The notes under the pieces: model-generated
What the model was told of the DNA's origin: nothing
Databases searched by the model: none
Seen by the model: only the letters and a program-made list of their open reading frames with translations
Source of the DNA: an uncultured Fretibacterium sp.
GTDB lineage: Bacteria > Synergistota > Synergistia > Synergistales > Aminobacteriaceae
DNA: 64,000 nucleotides
Assembly (NCBI GenBank): GCA_946183145.1
Contig: CAMGZM010000009.1
Location: forward strand, 47,898 to 111,897
Direction: 5' to 3'
Part shown: positions 41,418 to 51,500 of the stretch, piece by piece
Position numbering within the stretch: the first letter of the stretch is position 1
Layout of the letters: each line of letters begins with the position of its first letter
Translations under genes and position numbers: made by a program

Positions 41418-42755
41418 ATGAATATGACACTGGCAGAATTATTTGACAGCGTGCCGGAAAATTTTGCGGGCATGGAATTTCCGAATCATCTCGCGACTGA
41501 CAGCAGGGACGTGATAAAAGGCGGTGCGTTCGTTGCGCTTGAAGGTGAAAAGGTTGACGGGCATAACTACATTCCGCAGGCAATAGCAAACGGAGCAGGA
41601 CTCGTAATCGTGAGGAAGGGCAAAAATCCCGGCGGACTCTCTGTGCCTGTGATAGAGCTTGAGAATCCCGAACGTGATTTAGCCGCAATCGCATCAAAGA
41701 AGCTCAAAGCTCACAATCTCGCGGAAATCATCGGCATCACTGGCAGCGTAGGAAAAACCACAACACGCGCAGCCCTCCAGAAAGTTTTATCCCCTCACTT
41801 CAAGATTCACGCACCTGAAAGAAGTTTCAACACTCTCATAGGATGCACAGCTACGATAATGGCAATGCCTCTTGAGACGGAGATATTAGTCCTTGAATTT
41901 GGCGCGAACAAGCCGGGGGAAATCCGCGAGCTTACGGACTATTTCCCGCCGACAACAGCAATATTGACCGCAGTAGCTCCCGTACATCTTGAGGGATTCG
42001 GAACGGTTGAAGGAGTTTTGCGCGAGAAGATGGAAATCACTACAGCCCCGGAAATCCGCAAGATTATCTTCAACAATGACAATGAATATCTCAATGAGGC
42101 GTTCAAGTATTACGTGAAATCGATGGGAGTCGGCGAGAACAAAGACTCCGATTTCGTGATAAGTCATGACACTTCAGAATACGCACTCCCGGCGATGTCG
42201 TTCATTCTCGCTCACAGAGTCTCTCAGGAAATCGCCCGCTTCACCGTAAACATCTGGGGAAAACATAACGCTGTCCCCTTGTCGCTTGCGTCTGCTGTCG
42301 GCCATGAGCTGAATATTTCCCTACAGGAATGCGCCGAGTCCCTCAGAGATTTTCAGGCTTTGAACGGACGGGGAAGAGTCATAATTCTTGATGAGGGCAA
42401 AAAGTTTCTTGTTGATGACGCATACAACGCTAATCCAGCTTCAATGAGGGCATCACTTGAGACTTTTGCGCGTGTGAAATGTTCCGGGAAAATTGCCGTT
42501 CTCGGTGAAATGCGCGAGCTTGGAGAAAATTCGGCCATGTATCACGCTGAGTTGTCGCCGTTGCTTGAAGGAATTGACACGGTGATTCTTGTCGGAGAAA
42601 TCTGGCGCGAGGCTCTGAAGGGGGATTACGTTTTTGTTGATGACTGGAAATCGGCTCTTGAGGCTCTCAGAAATATTCCAGAATGGCAGGGGCTTCTTGT
42701 GAAAGGCTCGAACAGTCTCGGACTCTCGAACATCGTCAGGGAAATTGCAGAATGA
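41418..42755 (+). CDS. murF: UDP-MurNAc-tripeptide D-alanyl-D-alanine ligase MurF
   Basis: A 445-residue Mur ligase that adds D-Ala-D-Ala. Visible: GITGSVGKTTTRAAL (P-loop), the ERSFNTLIGCT segment typical of MurF, LEFGANKPGEI, LDEGKKFLVDDAYNANPASM, and VKGSNSLGL at the end. The ATG at 41418 is 1 nt after the murE stop; a second ATG at 41424 is possible. The longer frame to 41376 lies inside murE and is not used. It overlaps mraY by 4 nt. Confidence 0.95.
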   Translation: MNMTLAELFDSVPENFAGMEFPNHLATDSRDVIKGGAFVALEGEKVDGHNYIPQAIANGAGLVIVRKGKNPGGLSVPVIELENPERDLAAIASKKLKAHNLAEIIGITGSVGKTTTRAALQKVLSPHFKIHAPERSFNTLIGCTATIMAMPLETEILVLEFGANKPGEIRELTDYFPPTTAILTAVAPVHLEGFGTVEGVLREKMEITTAPEIRKIIFNNDNEYLNEAFKYYVKSMGVGENKDSDFVISHDTSEYALPAMSFILAHRVSQEIARFTVNIWGKHNAVPLSLASAVGHELNISLQECAESLRDFQALNGRGRVIILDEGKKFLVDDAYNANPASMRASLETFARVKCSGKIAVLGEMRELGENSAMYHAELSPLLEGIDTVILVGEIWREALKGDYVFVDDWKSALEALRNIPEWQGLLVKGSNSLGLSNIVREIAE

Positions 42756-43681
42756 AATTTTTGACGGCGATAACATTCTTCACACTGAGCGTGATACTTC
42801 AGCATTTCTGGATAAAGTACCAGCAGAAAATTCACCTGACTCAGATTCAGAAATGGTACGGCGTGAACATCGACAACGAAATCAAAGCCGCGACTCCCTC
42901 AATGGGCGGTGTGATATTTCTCGTGCTTGGGATATTTGCGCTTGTTATAGATTTCTCACCTGACACTTTCATGTTCTGGTCATTGCCGATTTTGAGCGGG
43001 GTTATTGGCTTTGCTGACGACTGGATGAAGTTCCGCTCACACACAAGCGAGGGATTTTCGAGCCTCGCAAAATTACGCCTGCAATTGCTCCTGTGTGCTA
43101 TGTGGGTGATGACGGTTTTCATGAACGGTGATTTGAGACTCTGGCCGGGAATTTTCGAGGGATATTCGTGGATTGTGATTCCTGTTTCGTTTCTTGTTAC
43201 GGCGGGGACTATCAACGCTGTGAATATTACGGACGGGCTTGACGGACTCGCGGCGGGGAGTTTTCTGATCTCTCTTGCTGTGATGATGATTCTGATTCCT
43301 GGTTACAGCTTCAATTCTCGCATTATGCTTCAGCTTTTCGGAATGACGGCGGGATTCATGTTCTTCAACGTAAGGCCGGCAAAAACTTTCATGGGTGATA
43401 CAGGCTCTCACTTTCTCGGCGGAGCATTGGCGGCTTTGTGCGTGATTAACGGGCGGACTCTTGCTGTAATTCCGGCGGGATTCATTTTCATCATCGAAAT
43501 GTTAAGCTCTGCGATTCAAATCTTCACGATTCGGAAATTGGGACGCAAAGTTTTTCTCATGGCTCCCCTTCACCATCACTATCAGAAAAAGGGATTTGAT
43601 GAGACTGCTGTAACGATTCGTTTCTGGCTCGTTCATTGCGTTTGCGGCGTAATGCTCGCGCTATTATTGACGGTCATATAG
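42752..43681 (+). CDS. mraY: Phospho-MurNAc-pentapeptide transferase MraY
   Basis: A 309-residue membrane enzyme that makes lipid I. About nine to ten helices. Visible catalytic segments: TPSMGGVIF, ADDWMKFRSHTSEGFSS, NAVNITDGLDGLAAG, MGDTGSHFLGG, and MAPLHHHYQKKGFDET. It is shorter than E. coli MraY (about 360) but in the range of other bacteria. It starts in an ATGA overlap with murF. murD, ftsW and murG, usually next, are absent. Confidence 0.96.
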   Translation: MKFLTAITFFTLSVILQHFWIKYQQKIHLTQIQKWYGVNIDNEIKAATPSMGGVIFLVLGIFALVIDFSPDTFMFWSLPILSGVIGFADDWMKFRSHTSEGFSSLAKLRLQLLLCAMWVMTVFMNGDLRLWPGIFEGYSWIVIPVSFLVTAGTINAVNITDGLDGLAAGSFLISLAVMMILIPGYSFNSRIMLQLFGMTAGFMFFNVRPAKTFMGDTGSHFLGGALAALCVINGRTLAVIPAGFIFIIEMLSSAIQIFTIRKLGRKVFLMAPLHHHYQKKGFDETAVTIRFWLVHCVCGVMLALLLTVI

Positions 43682-43694
43682 GGAGGCGATAAAT

Positions 43695-44105
43695 ATGAAG
43701 GCGGTAATATTTCTTGCGGTTATGATTTTTGTGATAGGAGTCGCTTCTTGTTCGGCAGACTCAGCCATGAAAATTTACGTTGACGGTGTGAGCCTCAATG
43801 TTGAATGGGAAGACAACGAGAGTGTTAAAGCGTTGATGAAACTTGCGCCCGTAACGGTGAAAATGTCTGCTTACGGAGGATTTGAGCAGGTTGGGAATCT
43901 CGGAAAAAATCTTCCGCGAAATGACACGCACATTACGACAAAGCCCGGAGACATTATGCTTTACTCCGGGAATCAGATTGTCATATTTCACGGTGCTAAC
44001 TCATGGGCATATACACGGCTGGGAAAAATCACGGGAAAATCACGCGCTGAACTCTCAGAAATTTTTGACAAACCCGGCGTTACTCTCAAAATTTCCGCTG
44101 AATGA
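43695..44105 (+). CDS. Cyclophilin-like fold lipoprotein
   Basis: A 136-residue protein with a lipoprotein-type signal (VIGVASC, Cys19). The rest matches the cyclophilin-like (DUF3830-like/Cyclophil_like2) beta-barrel pattern: IYVDGVSLNVEWEDNESVK, then KPGDIMLYSGNQIVIFHG and WAYTRLGKI. Such proteins are small, often secreted, and of unclear function. GGGAGG precedes the ATG. It is the last gene of the murE-murF-mraY run, before a terminator. Confidence 0.75.
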   Translation: MKAVIFLAVMIFVIGVASCSADSAMKIYVDGVSLNVEWEDNESVKALMKLAPVTVKMSAYGGFEQVGNLGKNLPRNDTHITTKPGDIMLYSGNQIVIFHGANSWAYTRLGKITGKSRAELSEIFDKPGVTLKISAE

Positions 44106-44154
44106 TTCAGATTCTTGACGGGATATTTCACTCATAGTATCATGCATAAAAATT

Positions 44155-44196
44155 AATCCCTCCCGGCTTTTATGGTCAGGAGGGATTCGCATTTTT
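44155..44196. terminator. Bidirectional intrinsic terminator after the mraY operon and csaB
   Basis: AATCCCTCC/GGAGGGATT, a perfect 9-bp stem, followed by ATTTTT on the plus strand, between convergent genes. Confidence 0.8.
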
Positions 44197-44221
44197 ACAG
44201 CTACTTTCACAGCTACAAAAA

Positions 44222-45166
44222 TCACTCATCAATCAAGAAGTGCCAATCATCAACCGCATAAACATTTTCAGGAATCTCACTCGGCATTACAGGATCAATC
44301 CATTCATCATTGATACACGGAATCCCGGACTGCCCCGCAAATTCATTCACTTTCACGTCATACGGCATAAGCGCAGCAGGAGTCCGAAATACACGCGACA
44401 ATACGCCGAAATGCAGCCTCATTCCTACAGCAGATTTTGCGGCTGACCATAATTTTTGTGCATCACGGAACGAATCAACACGCACAATTTCACGCAGTCC
44501 CAAAACTGAAAGCGCAGACTCATCTTCAGGGGACAAAGCGACTCCGATTGCGTTACCGTCAAGGTGAGGGCGCAGAATTTCCGCGTAACGTTCAAGCTCA
44601 GGACATGGCCGCAAGTTTACGAGCATTCTTTCACCGTGAGAAATATTTTCTTCCGGCTTTATCGTCAGTGCCAAATCACAGCCGCGAATTACGTTCTTGC
44701 AGCCGAGAGTCTCCGCAAGCCTCATTGATTTATCGTCCCTAACGTGAAGAACCCTGCAAGATTTCAGAGCATTTCCCGCAAGAATACGCGACAATTTTGA
44801 CTCCAGCGGCCCGACTGACTGCCCTAACGCGTAAACTTTTGCCCCCATCAGACGCGCCAATCTCACAATGCCCCAGTACCACACGCAAGATTTAACGCTC
44901 GTCCTGTCCTGAAAGATTCCGCCGCCCCCGAATATAACGCGCTCAGAGTCACGGAAAACTTTTGCCGACTCTCTCAAGCTCCAGCGGTTTACGGAATCAA
45001 TCCCAAAATCACGGGAAGTTTTTTCCGGGTCATTCGACAACGCAATAATACGATTCTGCGAAATTCCGCACTGAGTCAGAATGTCAACGCACGCTCTAAG
45101 CAATAATTCATCACCGAGATTCCCGAAGCCGTAATACCCGATTAACGCAGCAGAGTAACGCCTCAT
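44222..45166 (-). CDS. csaB: Polysaccharide pyruvyl transferase CsaB
   Basis: A 314-residue member of the pyruvyl transferase family. Visible: the N-terminal GYYGFGNLGDELLLRA, then FGGGGIFQDRTS, the central VNLRPCPEL, and the C-terminal VGMRLHFGVLS. CsaB adds a ketal pyruvate to secondary cell wall polymers, which lets S-layer proteins with SLH domains bind. Its ATG overlaps the stop of the DUF5693 gene (TGATG), and the pair is common in bacteria with SLH-type S-layers. Confidence 0.9.
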   Translation of the reverse strand: MRRYSAALIGYYGFGNLGDELLLRACVDILTQCGISQNRIIALSNDPEKTSRDFGIDSVNRWSLRESAKVFRDSERVIFGGGGIFQDRTSVKSCVWYWGIVRLARLMGAKVYALGQSVGPLESKLSRILAGNALKSCRVLHVRDDKSMRLAETLGCKNVIRGCDLALTIKPEENISHGERMLVNLRPCPELERYAEILRPHLDGNAIGVALSPEDESALSVLGLREIVRVDSFRDAQKLWSAAKSAVGMRLHFGVLSRVFRTPAALMPYDVKVNEFAGQSGIPCINDEWIDPVMPSEIPENVYAVDDWHFLIDE

Positions 45167-47025
45167 CAGCTTATCACAGGCCGTATCAGCCTAAGCACAG
45201 GAATCACAGCAAACTTTATCACGCAGACAATGAGCAGTCCTGCAAGTAATCCCGTCCACAATCCATTTAACTCCCTCAGCAGTATTAACATCATAGGAGT
45301 GTGGAAATGGCAAAAGCTGTTAATGACCGACGAGAATCCCAAGACCGCGCCTACACGGAAAATTTCACGGTACAGCCTGAAGTAACCATGACGCGCAAGA
45401 AATCCCCAAAGCAATAATGACGGGTAGCCTATCAGCATTTCGCGTGTTCTCGGACGTGCAATCAGCAAATGCTCAAGGGACTCGCGCAGTCTCGTCTCAA
45501 TGCCGGAAATGTTTGCTACGTTGTCGCTTCTCAGAATCGCAAATCCTATCGCTCCCATCAACGCCCCGTAAAGTATTATTTCCCCCCAAAGCGGAGGACG
45601 TAAAAGAAACTCAGTCAGCGACTCAGGGTGTATTCTCCTCTTGAGGTCATGAAGAATCACAAGCACAGGAGGAAGAATTAACGTCAGCTTAACGCCCGAA
45701 AATGATTTAAGCCTCATCATGAAGTCCGTTGTGCTGAAGAATGACGCAAGAGCAAGGCCGCCAATCACAACGAATACGAACGCAGGAATTACCCGCCGTG
45801 ATTTTGAGTCGTCCATCGCAAGCAATGCCGCTTCAGCCGCTATCATCGGTGCAGTGAACGCGCCCGCAATCCTCGCAGCTATTGAGACCTTCAGAATCAT
45901 GAACGCAAGAATTACCCCTGAGACCGCGAAAAATATTTGAGTCTTCATTCCCTCAGTCATTCCCATTCTCACAAGATAGCAATATACGCAGAAGATTAAT
46001 ACAGCCGACATAGCAAGAGCCGAAATGATGTTAGGCGTGAGATTTCCGCGAGCGTAAACAGTATCAGGCCATGAGAGATTGAAACCGTGAGACTTCAGCG
46101 ACTCGCCCAATAACCGAATCTCCTCCGCATAATCTGCAAACTTGAAGCTCGCTGTGTTCATCGGTGCGGTACGGTAAAGCAATAATCTTACGGAGCGTTC
46201 AACGGCAGCGCGTATCATTCTGTCGCGTAATGCCGGGCGTGATAATCTCCGTGATGTCATTTCCTCGTTCGTTACGCTGTGAAGTGAGAGAAGGTTCGGT
46301 GAAATTAGCGCGTCAAGCTGTGAGGCTCCTACCTGCTTCGAGAACTCAACTTTTGCCAGCGGAATCCCTAAATCGTTTGCGGCGTTGGCTAATGCGCTGA
46401 CATTCGGATAACCTGAAACGTATTCCCCTGAAGGCGTGAACACGTCAACGTGATAATGTTCGTGTACTTTGCGCAACATCAACGCGGCTTTTTCCGAGAG
46501 ATGACCCGGAGACGGAGCGGGGCGGTAATATATTTTGAGGCCGGATTTCTTTGCTAATTCGAGTCCGTCAATGTCCGGGATAATTCCTGAGTTGCGTATC
46601 AAGTTTGACGGCATTGTGAGCAGTACAGGCCCTCTTCTGTCGTCAGAGATTCCGAATCTCAAGCGTAACCATTCGTTGAGGAGCGCTTTATGTTCGCTGA
46701 ATGGCTTTATCGTTATGATTGTACCTTCTGTGCTTCCGGGATTGTCGCCCGCTGTCTTGATGTCCGCATGGCCGACTCCGTGCATAATGCTGTCGCCTAT
46801 AAGCTCGCTGACCATGAGTCCCGTTAAGCCGTTTTTCTTGAGGATTGCTATTGCCTCGTCAACGTTAAGCCCGGAGTTTTTCGCAAGCGTTGTGATTTCG
46901 CGGTAATCGGATATTATTGCTACGTTTCTGTTTGCGGACTCTAGCATTATTCGCGGGTATAATCCGTAACACGCGCATATTAATGTGAGCGCAAGAAGTA
47001 TTGATGTGAAAAGTTTTCTCGTCAT
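45166..47025 (-). CDS. DUF5693 family membrane protein
   Basis: A 619-residue protein: an N-terminal signal anchor (about 5-25), a soluble extracytoplasmic part to about 330 that resembles a TIM-barrel-like fold (AIAILKKNGLTGLMVSEL; GYPNVSALANAANDLG), then about seven to eight membrane helices. It lies directly before csaB and 4 nt overlapping tmcAL, the usual gene order of DUF5693. It is probably involved in the export or pyruvylation of a cell wall polymer, but this is inferred from linkage only. Confidence 0.82.
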   Translation of the reverse strand: MTRKLFTSILLALTLICACYGLYPRIMLESANRNVAIISDYREITTLAKNSGLNVDEAIAILKKNGLTGLMVSELIGDSIMHGVGHADIKTAGDNPGSTEGTIITIKPFSEHKALLNEWLRLRFGISDDRRGPVLLTMPSNLIRNSGIIPDIDGLELAKKSGLKIYYRPAPSPGHLSEKAALMLRKVHEHYHVDVFTPSGEYVSGYPNVSALANAANDLGIPLAKVEFSKQVGASQLDALISPNLLSLHSVTNEEMTSRRLSRPALRDRMIRAAVERSVRLLLYRTAPMNTASFKFADYAEEIRLLGESLKSHGFNLSWPDTVYARGNLTPNIISALAMSAVLIFCVYCYLVRMGMTEGMKTQIFFAVSGVILAFMILKVSIAARIAGAFTAPMIAAEAALLAMDDSKSRRVIPAFVFVVIGGLALASFFSTTDFMMRLKSFSGVKLTLILPPVLVILHDLKRRIHPESLTEFLLRPPLWGEIILYGALMGAIGFAILRSDNVANISGIETRLRESLEHLLIARPRTREMLIGYPSLLLWGFLARHGYFRLYREIFRVGAVLGFSSVINSFCHFHTPMMLILLRELNGLWTGLLAGLLIVCVIKFAVIPVLRLIRPVIS

Positions 47026-48191
47026 CTAATCTCTCCTGTGAGAATTTTTGTCGGAAATTGTAACACTTTCTGCAATTCGCGGGTCATATCAGGGTTACTC
47101 ATTGTAAGCTCGTAAAGCTGCGAGGCTCTGTACTCAGTCTCAGAAAAGATTTTCCCTTCAACGCCTGAATCTTTCAGCCTCGTTATGATTGGTATGCGTG
47201 AGATTTTCCGCAGACGTTTCAGAATCATTCTTCCTTTTTCCGTGAACGCCAAGACTCTCGCGTAAGGTACTTCACCTTTCACGGCCTCAATGACATTTTC
47301 ACGCCTTAATCCCAAAAGAATATACACGATTCGCCGCCGTATATGACTCCGAGTATAGCGCGAACATACACAACGCCCGGTAAAATCCTCAAGACCTTTT
47401 GACTCCCGCCATTTTCGTAGGAATAATCCTTCTATGCCCTCGTCAATTCCGTAAATTTTCCGCAAGTCCTCAGCGTTTGAGCGTATGAATACAGCCTGCA
47501 ATAACGGCCATAATTTTCCCGCGTCTGAAATTCTCCCTTCACGTTCGCATGACCCGATAATTTTCCGCGAATATTCCGGCAAAAAGTGTTTGTTCGCTGT
47601 CATGTTTTCACGGATCACACTGCTCTTCACGACTCCTTCACGCCTGAAAGGAATTACGGAGATGTTGAAGCCCTGACGTTTTATCGCGGCCATGTATGAG
47701 ACTGCAAGAATGTTGTTAGGCTTTGTGAAAAATTCCCTGCTTCCCGGCAAAATTTCTTCAAGCGCAATTGATACGGCTTTGGGATAAGACGCGCCATCTT
47801 TAAGCTCACGGCGCAAAATATTTTTCCAGTCTTCAGGCTCATCACTGAGAATTTCAGCCAGAGTCATCGAGTCAAATTCGGGATTTTCCATTCCGAAAAC
47901 GAGCCGCGAAATTCCCAATCGCCCAATGATGTTTACAGCCCCCCGCGCGAAATCGTTACTTGCAGAACACGCGAAAAAAAACGGAAGCTCAATCACAATT
48001 TCAGCCCCCGCATTTATGGCCGAAAATGCCCGGTGAAATTTTGAGATTATTGACGGTGAACCCCTCTGCGTGAAATTCGAGGACAGAATCACAATCACAC
48101 CTTCTGAGTCATCGAGGCCGTTCGCGAATCTCATCAGCGACTCATGCCCTTCATGTAACGGATTGAACTCCGCGATTATTCCAGTGAGCAA
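47022..48191 (-). CDS. tmcAL: tRNA(Met) cytidine acetate ligase TmcAL
   Basis: A protein of about 389 residues from the nucleotidyltransferase superfamily with GIIAEFNPLHEGHE, whose HxGH-type motif (HEGH) binds ATP. Further marks: LSSNFTQRGSPSIISKFHR and VIELPFFFACSASNDFARGA. TmcAL makes N4-acetylcytidine at the wobble position of elongator tRNA-Met using acetate. The start: GAGGTGAT followed by 7 nt and a TTG at 48191 looks better than the ATG at 48200, which lies inside that ribosome site. It overlaps DUF5693 by 4 nt. Confidence 0.87.
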   Translation of the reverse strand: MLTGIIAEFNPLHEGHESLMRFANGLDDSEGVIVILSSNFTQRGSPSIISKFHRAFSAINAGAEIVIELPFFFACSASNDFARGAVNIIGRLGISRLVFGMENPEFDSMTLAEILSDEPEDWKNILRRELKDGASYPKAVSIALEEILPGSREFFTKPNNILAVSYMAAIKRQGFNISVIPFRREGVVKSSVIRENMTANKHFLPEYSRKIIGSCEREGRISDAGKLWPLLQAVFIRSNAEDLRKIYGIDEGIEGLFLRKWRESKGLEDFTGRCVCSRYTRSHIRRRIVYILLGLRRENVIEAVKGEVPYARVLAFTEKGRMILKRLRKISRIPIITRLKDSGVEGKIFSETEYRASQLYELTMSNPDMTRELQKVLQFPTKILTGEIR

Positions 48192-48239
48192 TAAATTCAT
48201 CACCTCTTTTTGCTGAATTATGATACGGATTGTACTTTC

Positions 48240-48269
48240 TTGCGCGTTAAGGTTTTTTGCGTGTATAAT
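48240..48269 (+). promoter_or_regulatory. Candidate promoter of the giant surface protein gene
   Basis: TTGCGC and TATAAT are 18 nt apart. It implies a leader of about 250 nt. No known riboswitch class was recognised in it; TGCC/GGCA arms around 48333-48373 could form a hairpin. Confidence 0.5.
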
Positions 48270-48400
48270 TCTCAGTGCAACGGCGTACTTTGGCGGTTAA
48301 AGTGCTGTTCTCAAATCCTGTAAATTTTCTGCCGATTGTTTAGTTTGAATAGCCAGGTACGTTTGAAAAGGCAGCATAAACTTTCAGCGGGAGGTGTTCT

Positions 48401-48514
48401 GTGAAATCAGCCATGAATGAAACAAAGCGCATTAAGGGTAATAAGCTCGTCTGTTTTTTGGGAGGGCTTAAGTTTTTTGTCCGTGATTTTTGCGGGCATC
48501 TTTTGTTTAGGTAA
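48401..48514 (+). CDS. Candidate leader peptide upstream of the giant surface protein
   Basis: A 37-codon ORF with a GTG start (48401) and a GGGAGG site 6 nt upstream. It encodes a basic start followed by a hydrophobic Cys/Phe/Leu-rich part (KLVCFLGGLKFFVRDF). Its stop codon at 48512-48514 overlaps the AAAGGAGG ribosome site of the next gene, so its translation could control that gene. It could also be a chance ORF. Confidence 0.4.
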   Translation: MKSAMNETKRIKGNKLVCFLGGLKFFVRDFCGHLLFR

Positions 48515-48530
48515 AGGAGGAAATTTAGCT

Positions 48531-51500
48531 TTGAACAGTAAGACGAGGGTTATATTGCTCTCAGTGTTTGCGGTTCTCTTTGCGGCGGCCTCAGTTCTCG
48601 CGATTACGGCTGATGATTTTTCGTCTATGGTTGTGTCTGACTCTGAAATTACGCCGTCAACAACAGAAGGCTATAACTACATGCAAAGAGTTTACGTTGA
48701 CACTTCATATCTTGAGGAAGGGCAGACTATCGGCACAGTATCATGGGAGATTTATCCGGCTTATGACTGGCTTGCGTGGCGGCTCGGCTCTGATGACAAG
48801 AACGTAATCATTGAGGGAGTACTTCCGGCATACAGCGAGGATCAATCTTCATATACACTTCACGTTATAGCGCATGTTTCAGGAGATATTGACACAGGCG
48901 AAACTGACCCGGAGACATCCGAACCCATATATATGTCTGGTGATATTTCAGCCGATGTTGAGGGAGGTACAGGACTCGAAATCGCGGTTGACACGCAAGA
49001 CGAGACAACTGTAGGACTTCTTGCGGACATGGTGTCAATAGATGTTTCAGGCGCGAAACATGGCCTCAATCATCCGGGAAAAGACTACAGCATAATCATC
49101 AATTTCCCGACAACAACAGCAGTAACATATGTTGAGGATTATAATGATGACGGCGATGTTACCGGCACACACACAGAATCGACAGACGTTTTTGTGAATG
49201 CCGAGCTTGAGTACACCGATCCCGATCCTGATGACCCAAGCACACCCGTAATTGCTGCCGAGTCTCTCAATCTCCCGTCATGGCTCTCGTATGAAGTTCT
49301 CGAAACGCAGTACAACGGAGCATATGAATATGAGCAGGATGAAGAGGGCAACAATATACTGTCAACAGGCAAAATAGTTTATGATGACAGCACGAAATAT
49401 GTGAAGTCCCTGCGTATCTTCTACAGCGCGGACACTGAACCGGCAGGCGAGACTCCGGGCGTGGTTCGTGTAGTTGTCAATCCTTCAAGCACTCCCAGCA
49501 GTGACGCAGAGGGAGCAACATCATTCGCCGACAAGTATGAAAACGGCGCGACAATCGGCTGGAGCATGGATTACTACGCGATTCCGTCAATCGAACTCAG
49601 CGCAGATAAAATCCCTGAGAGTTTCACATACGGCAAAATAACAAGTTTTGATGTCTACTACTTCTATCAGCATCCCACAGCAACGGGAATTTCACCCGAC
49701 ATTTCAGGCGATGTAGCATTTGCTTTCGAGGATGTCGTGCGTATCTCACAGGATGAGAACAACGAGTACGGTTACTTCACTGTCAGCGTTTATCCCGTGA
49801 AACTTGCTGATGCAGTCTACAGCACTGACCTTGTTGTTACGGATAAGAACGGCAACACCGCTTCACTGCCTCTTAGCATTAACGTAGTTGTTCCGTCAAT
49901 CACTCTATCGGAATACAGCGCGAATCTCTCGGCGGCTTTCGGAAGCACAGCAAGCACGGTAATCACCTATGACACCGTAGAATATTCAGCTGATGTTATT
50001 TCGCCTGCTGTTTCATCGGACTTCAATTTCAGCGTAGAAGTCAGTACTGACGCAAAAACTATAACGCTGTCGATAGCTCCGAAACTTTCAGCTGATTACA
50101 TCGGAACGCTCACAATCTGCGACGTTTACGGGAAATCAGCGGACATAGCATTAACCCTTCATTCATTCATGTCGGGCGACCCTGAAGTAAAAGTATCAGG
50201 CGATCAGGCAGTAAGAATTATTACAACAGGCACGACGGGCGGCGCAGGCACAGTAACGCTCAATGCAGGCAACGCTTTCGGCAATGTGTTGTGGGAAGTG
50301 CTTAATATCCCAAGCGGCTTTACGTTTACCCCGCTCATGTACACAGGAAACCCGGCAACATTCACGATCAGCACCGATGCTTCTGTTACCACAAAAACAG
50401 CATACAGCGCGGACGTACGAGCAACAGACGAATACGGCAGGCCGACAACCTTCCATTTAACATGGACTGTTGAGCCTCCTGCGCTTATTCTTTCGGGAGA
50501 TTTCAGCCCTAATCCTCTTAGCGTTTATGCAGGCAACAAAGCAGACACAGAGCTTGCCTTTCTGTATGCTGAACCCAAATCCGGCGATTTCTGGTTTATG
50601 TCCCCGGATATTTCTGCGGACGTTTCGTTTGATGTGAGCTGGACGCTTGCGAATAAAGATTCTGCGGACACAACAGCGAGTGCTGACAGCATAATCAAAG
50701 AAGGAAAATTCACCGTAAGGGCAAACCCGCTTCATGTCGAAAGCAAAGACTACACGACAACGTTCTACTTCACAGACTCAAACGACAATGTTGTGAGCGC
50801 GGAATTAACGGTAAGCGTAACAATCCCTGTGATAACCCTCAGCTCGGACAATCCTGTAGTGCATATGTCAAAGCCTCCTTTCGTGACAGACTGGCCGGAC
50901 TGGCACACAGAATGGTATTACGCAAAGCCTGTGAGCATTGATTTGTCAGTGATACCTTCAGAGCTTTCTTTTGACTGTGTATCATCGGATGAGACAAACG
51001 ACACAGTGAAGCACGGACGCTTTGTCTTCGCATACATGCCGATGACGACAACGGGCTGGAGCGGAACGGTAAAAGTCTACGATGAATACGGCGGATCAGC
51101 TGACATAAAGATTTCTCTCGATGTTGAGCTTTCTTCTGAGCCGATGAAGACAACCGTAACAGTTTCGGGCGACTCGTCATCATCTCCCACAATTACCGCA
51201 GGTGAAAGCAGAACAATAACACTCACTGCGGATAACGCTTACGGAAAAGTAAGATGGGGCGTGTCGAACATGGCCGCTCTTCAGGCACTGGGAATCACGC
51301 TCAACAAGGTCTCCGAGACCAAGACAACGGCTGTGTACACTATCGGGACTCCTTTGACGCTTCCCGCCGGAACTTACACCGCAAACATCACAGCAACAGA
51401 CTCTGTTGACAGGACAGCGGCTGTATACAACCTCACGATTACAGCGAAGGCCGCGCCTATAGTGCTTTCTGGTGATTTCGCGTCAATTGATGTCGTTTAC

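Noticed and set aside
43073..43411. Minus-strand 112-codon ORF within mraY
   Set aside because: Shadow of a strongly supported gene, with no domain of its own.
48276..48400. Possible c-di-GMP or other known riboswitch in the surface protein leader
   Set aside because: The conserved core sequences of the classes I know were not found, though some stem-like arms exist.
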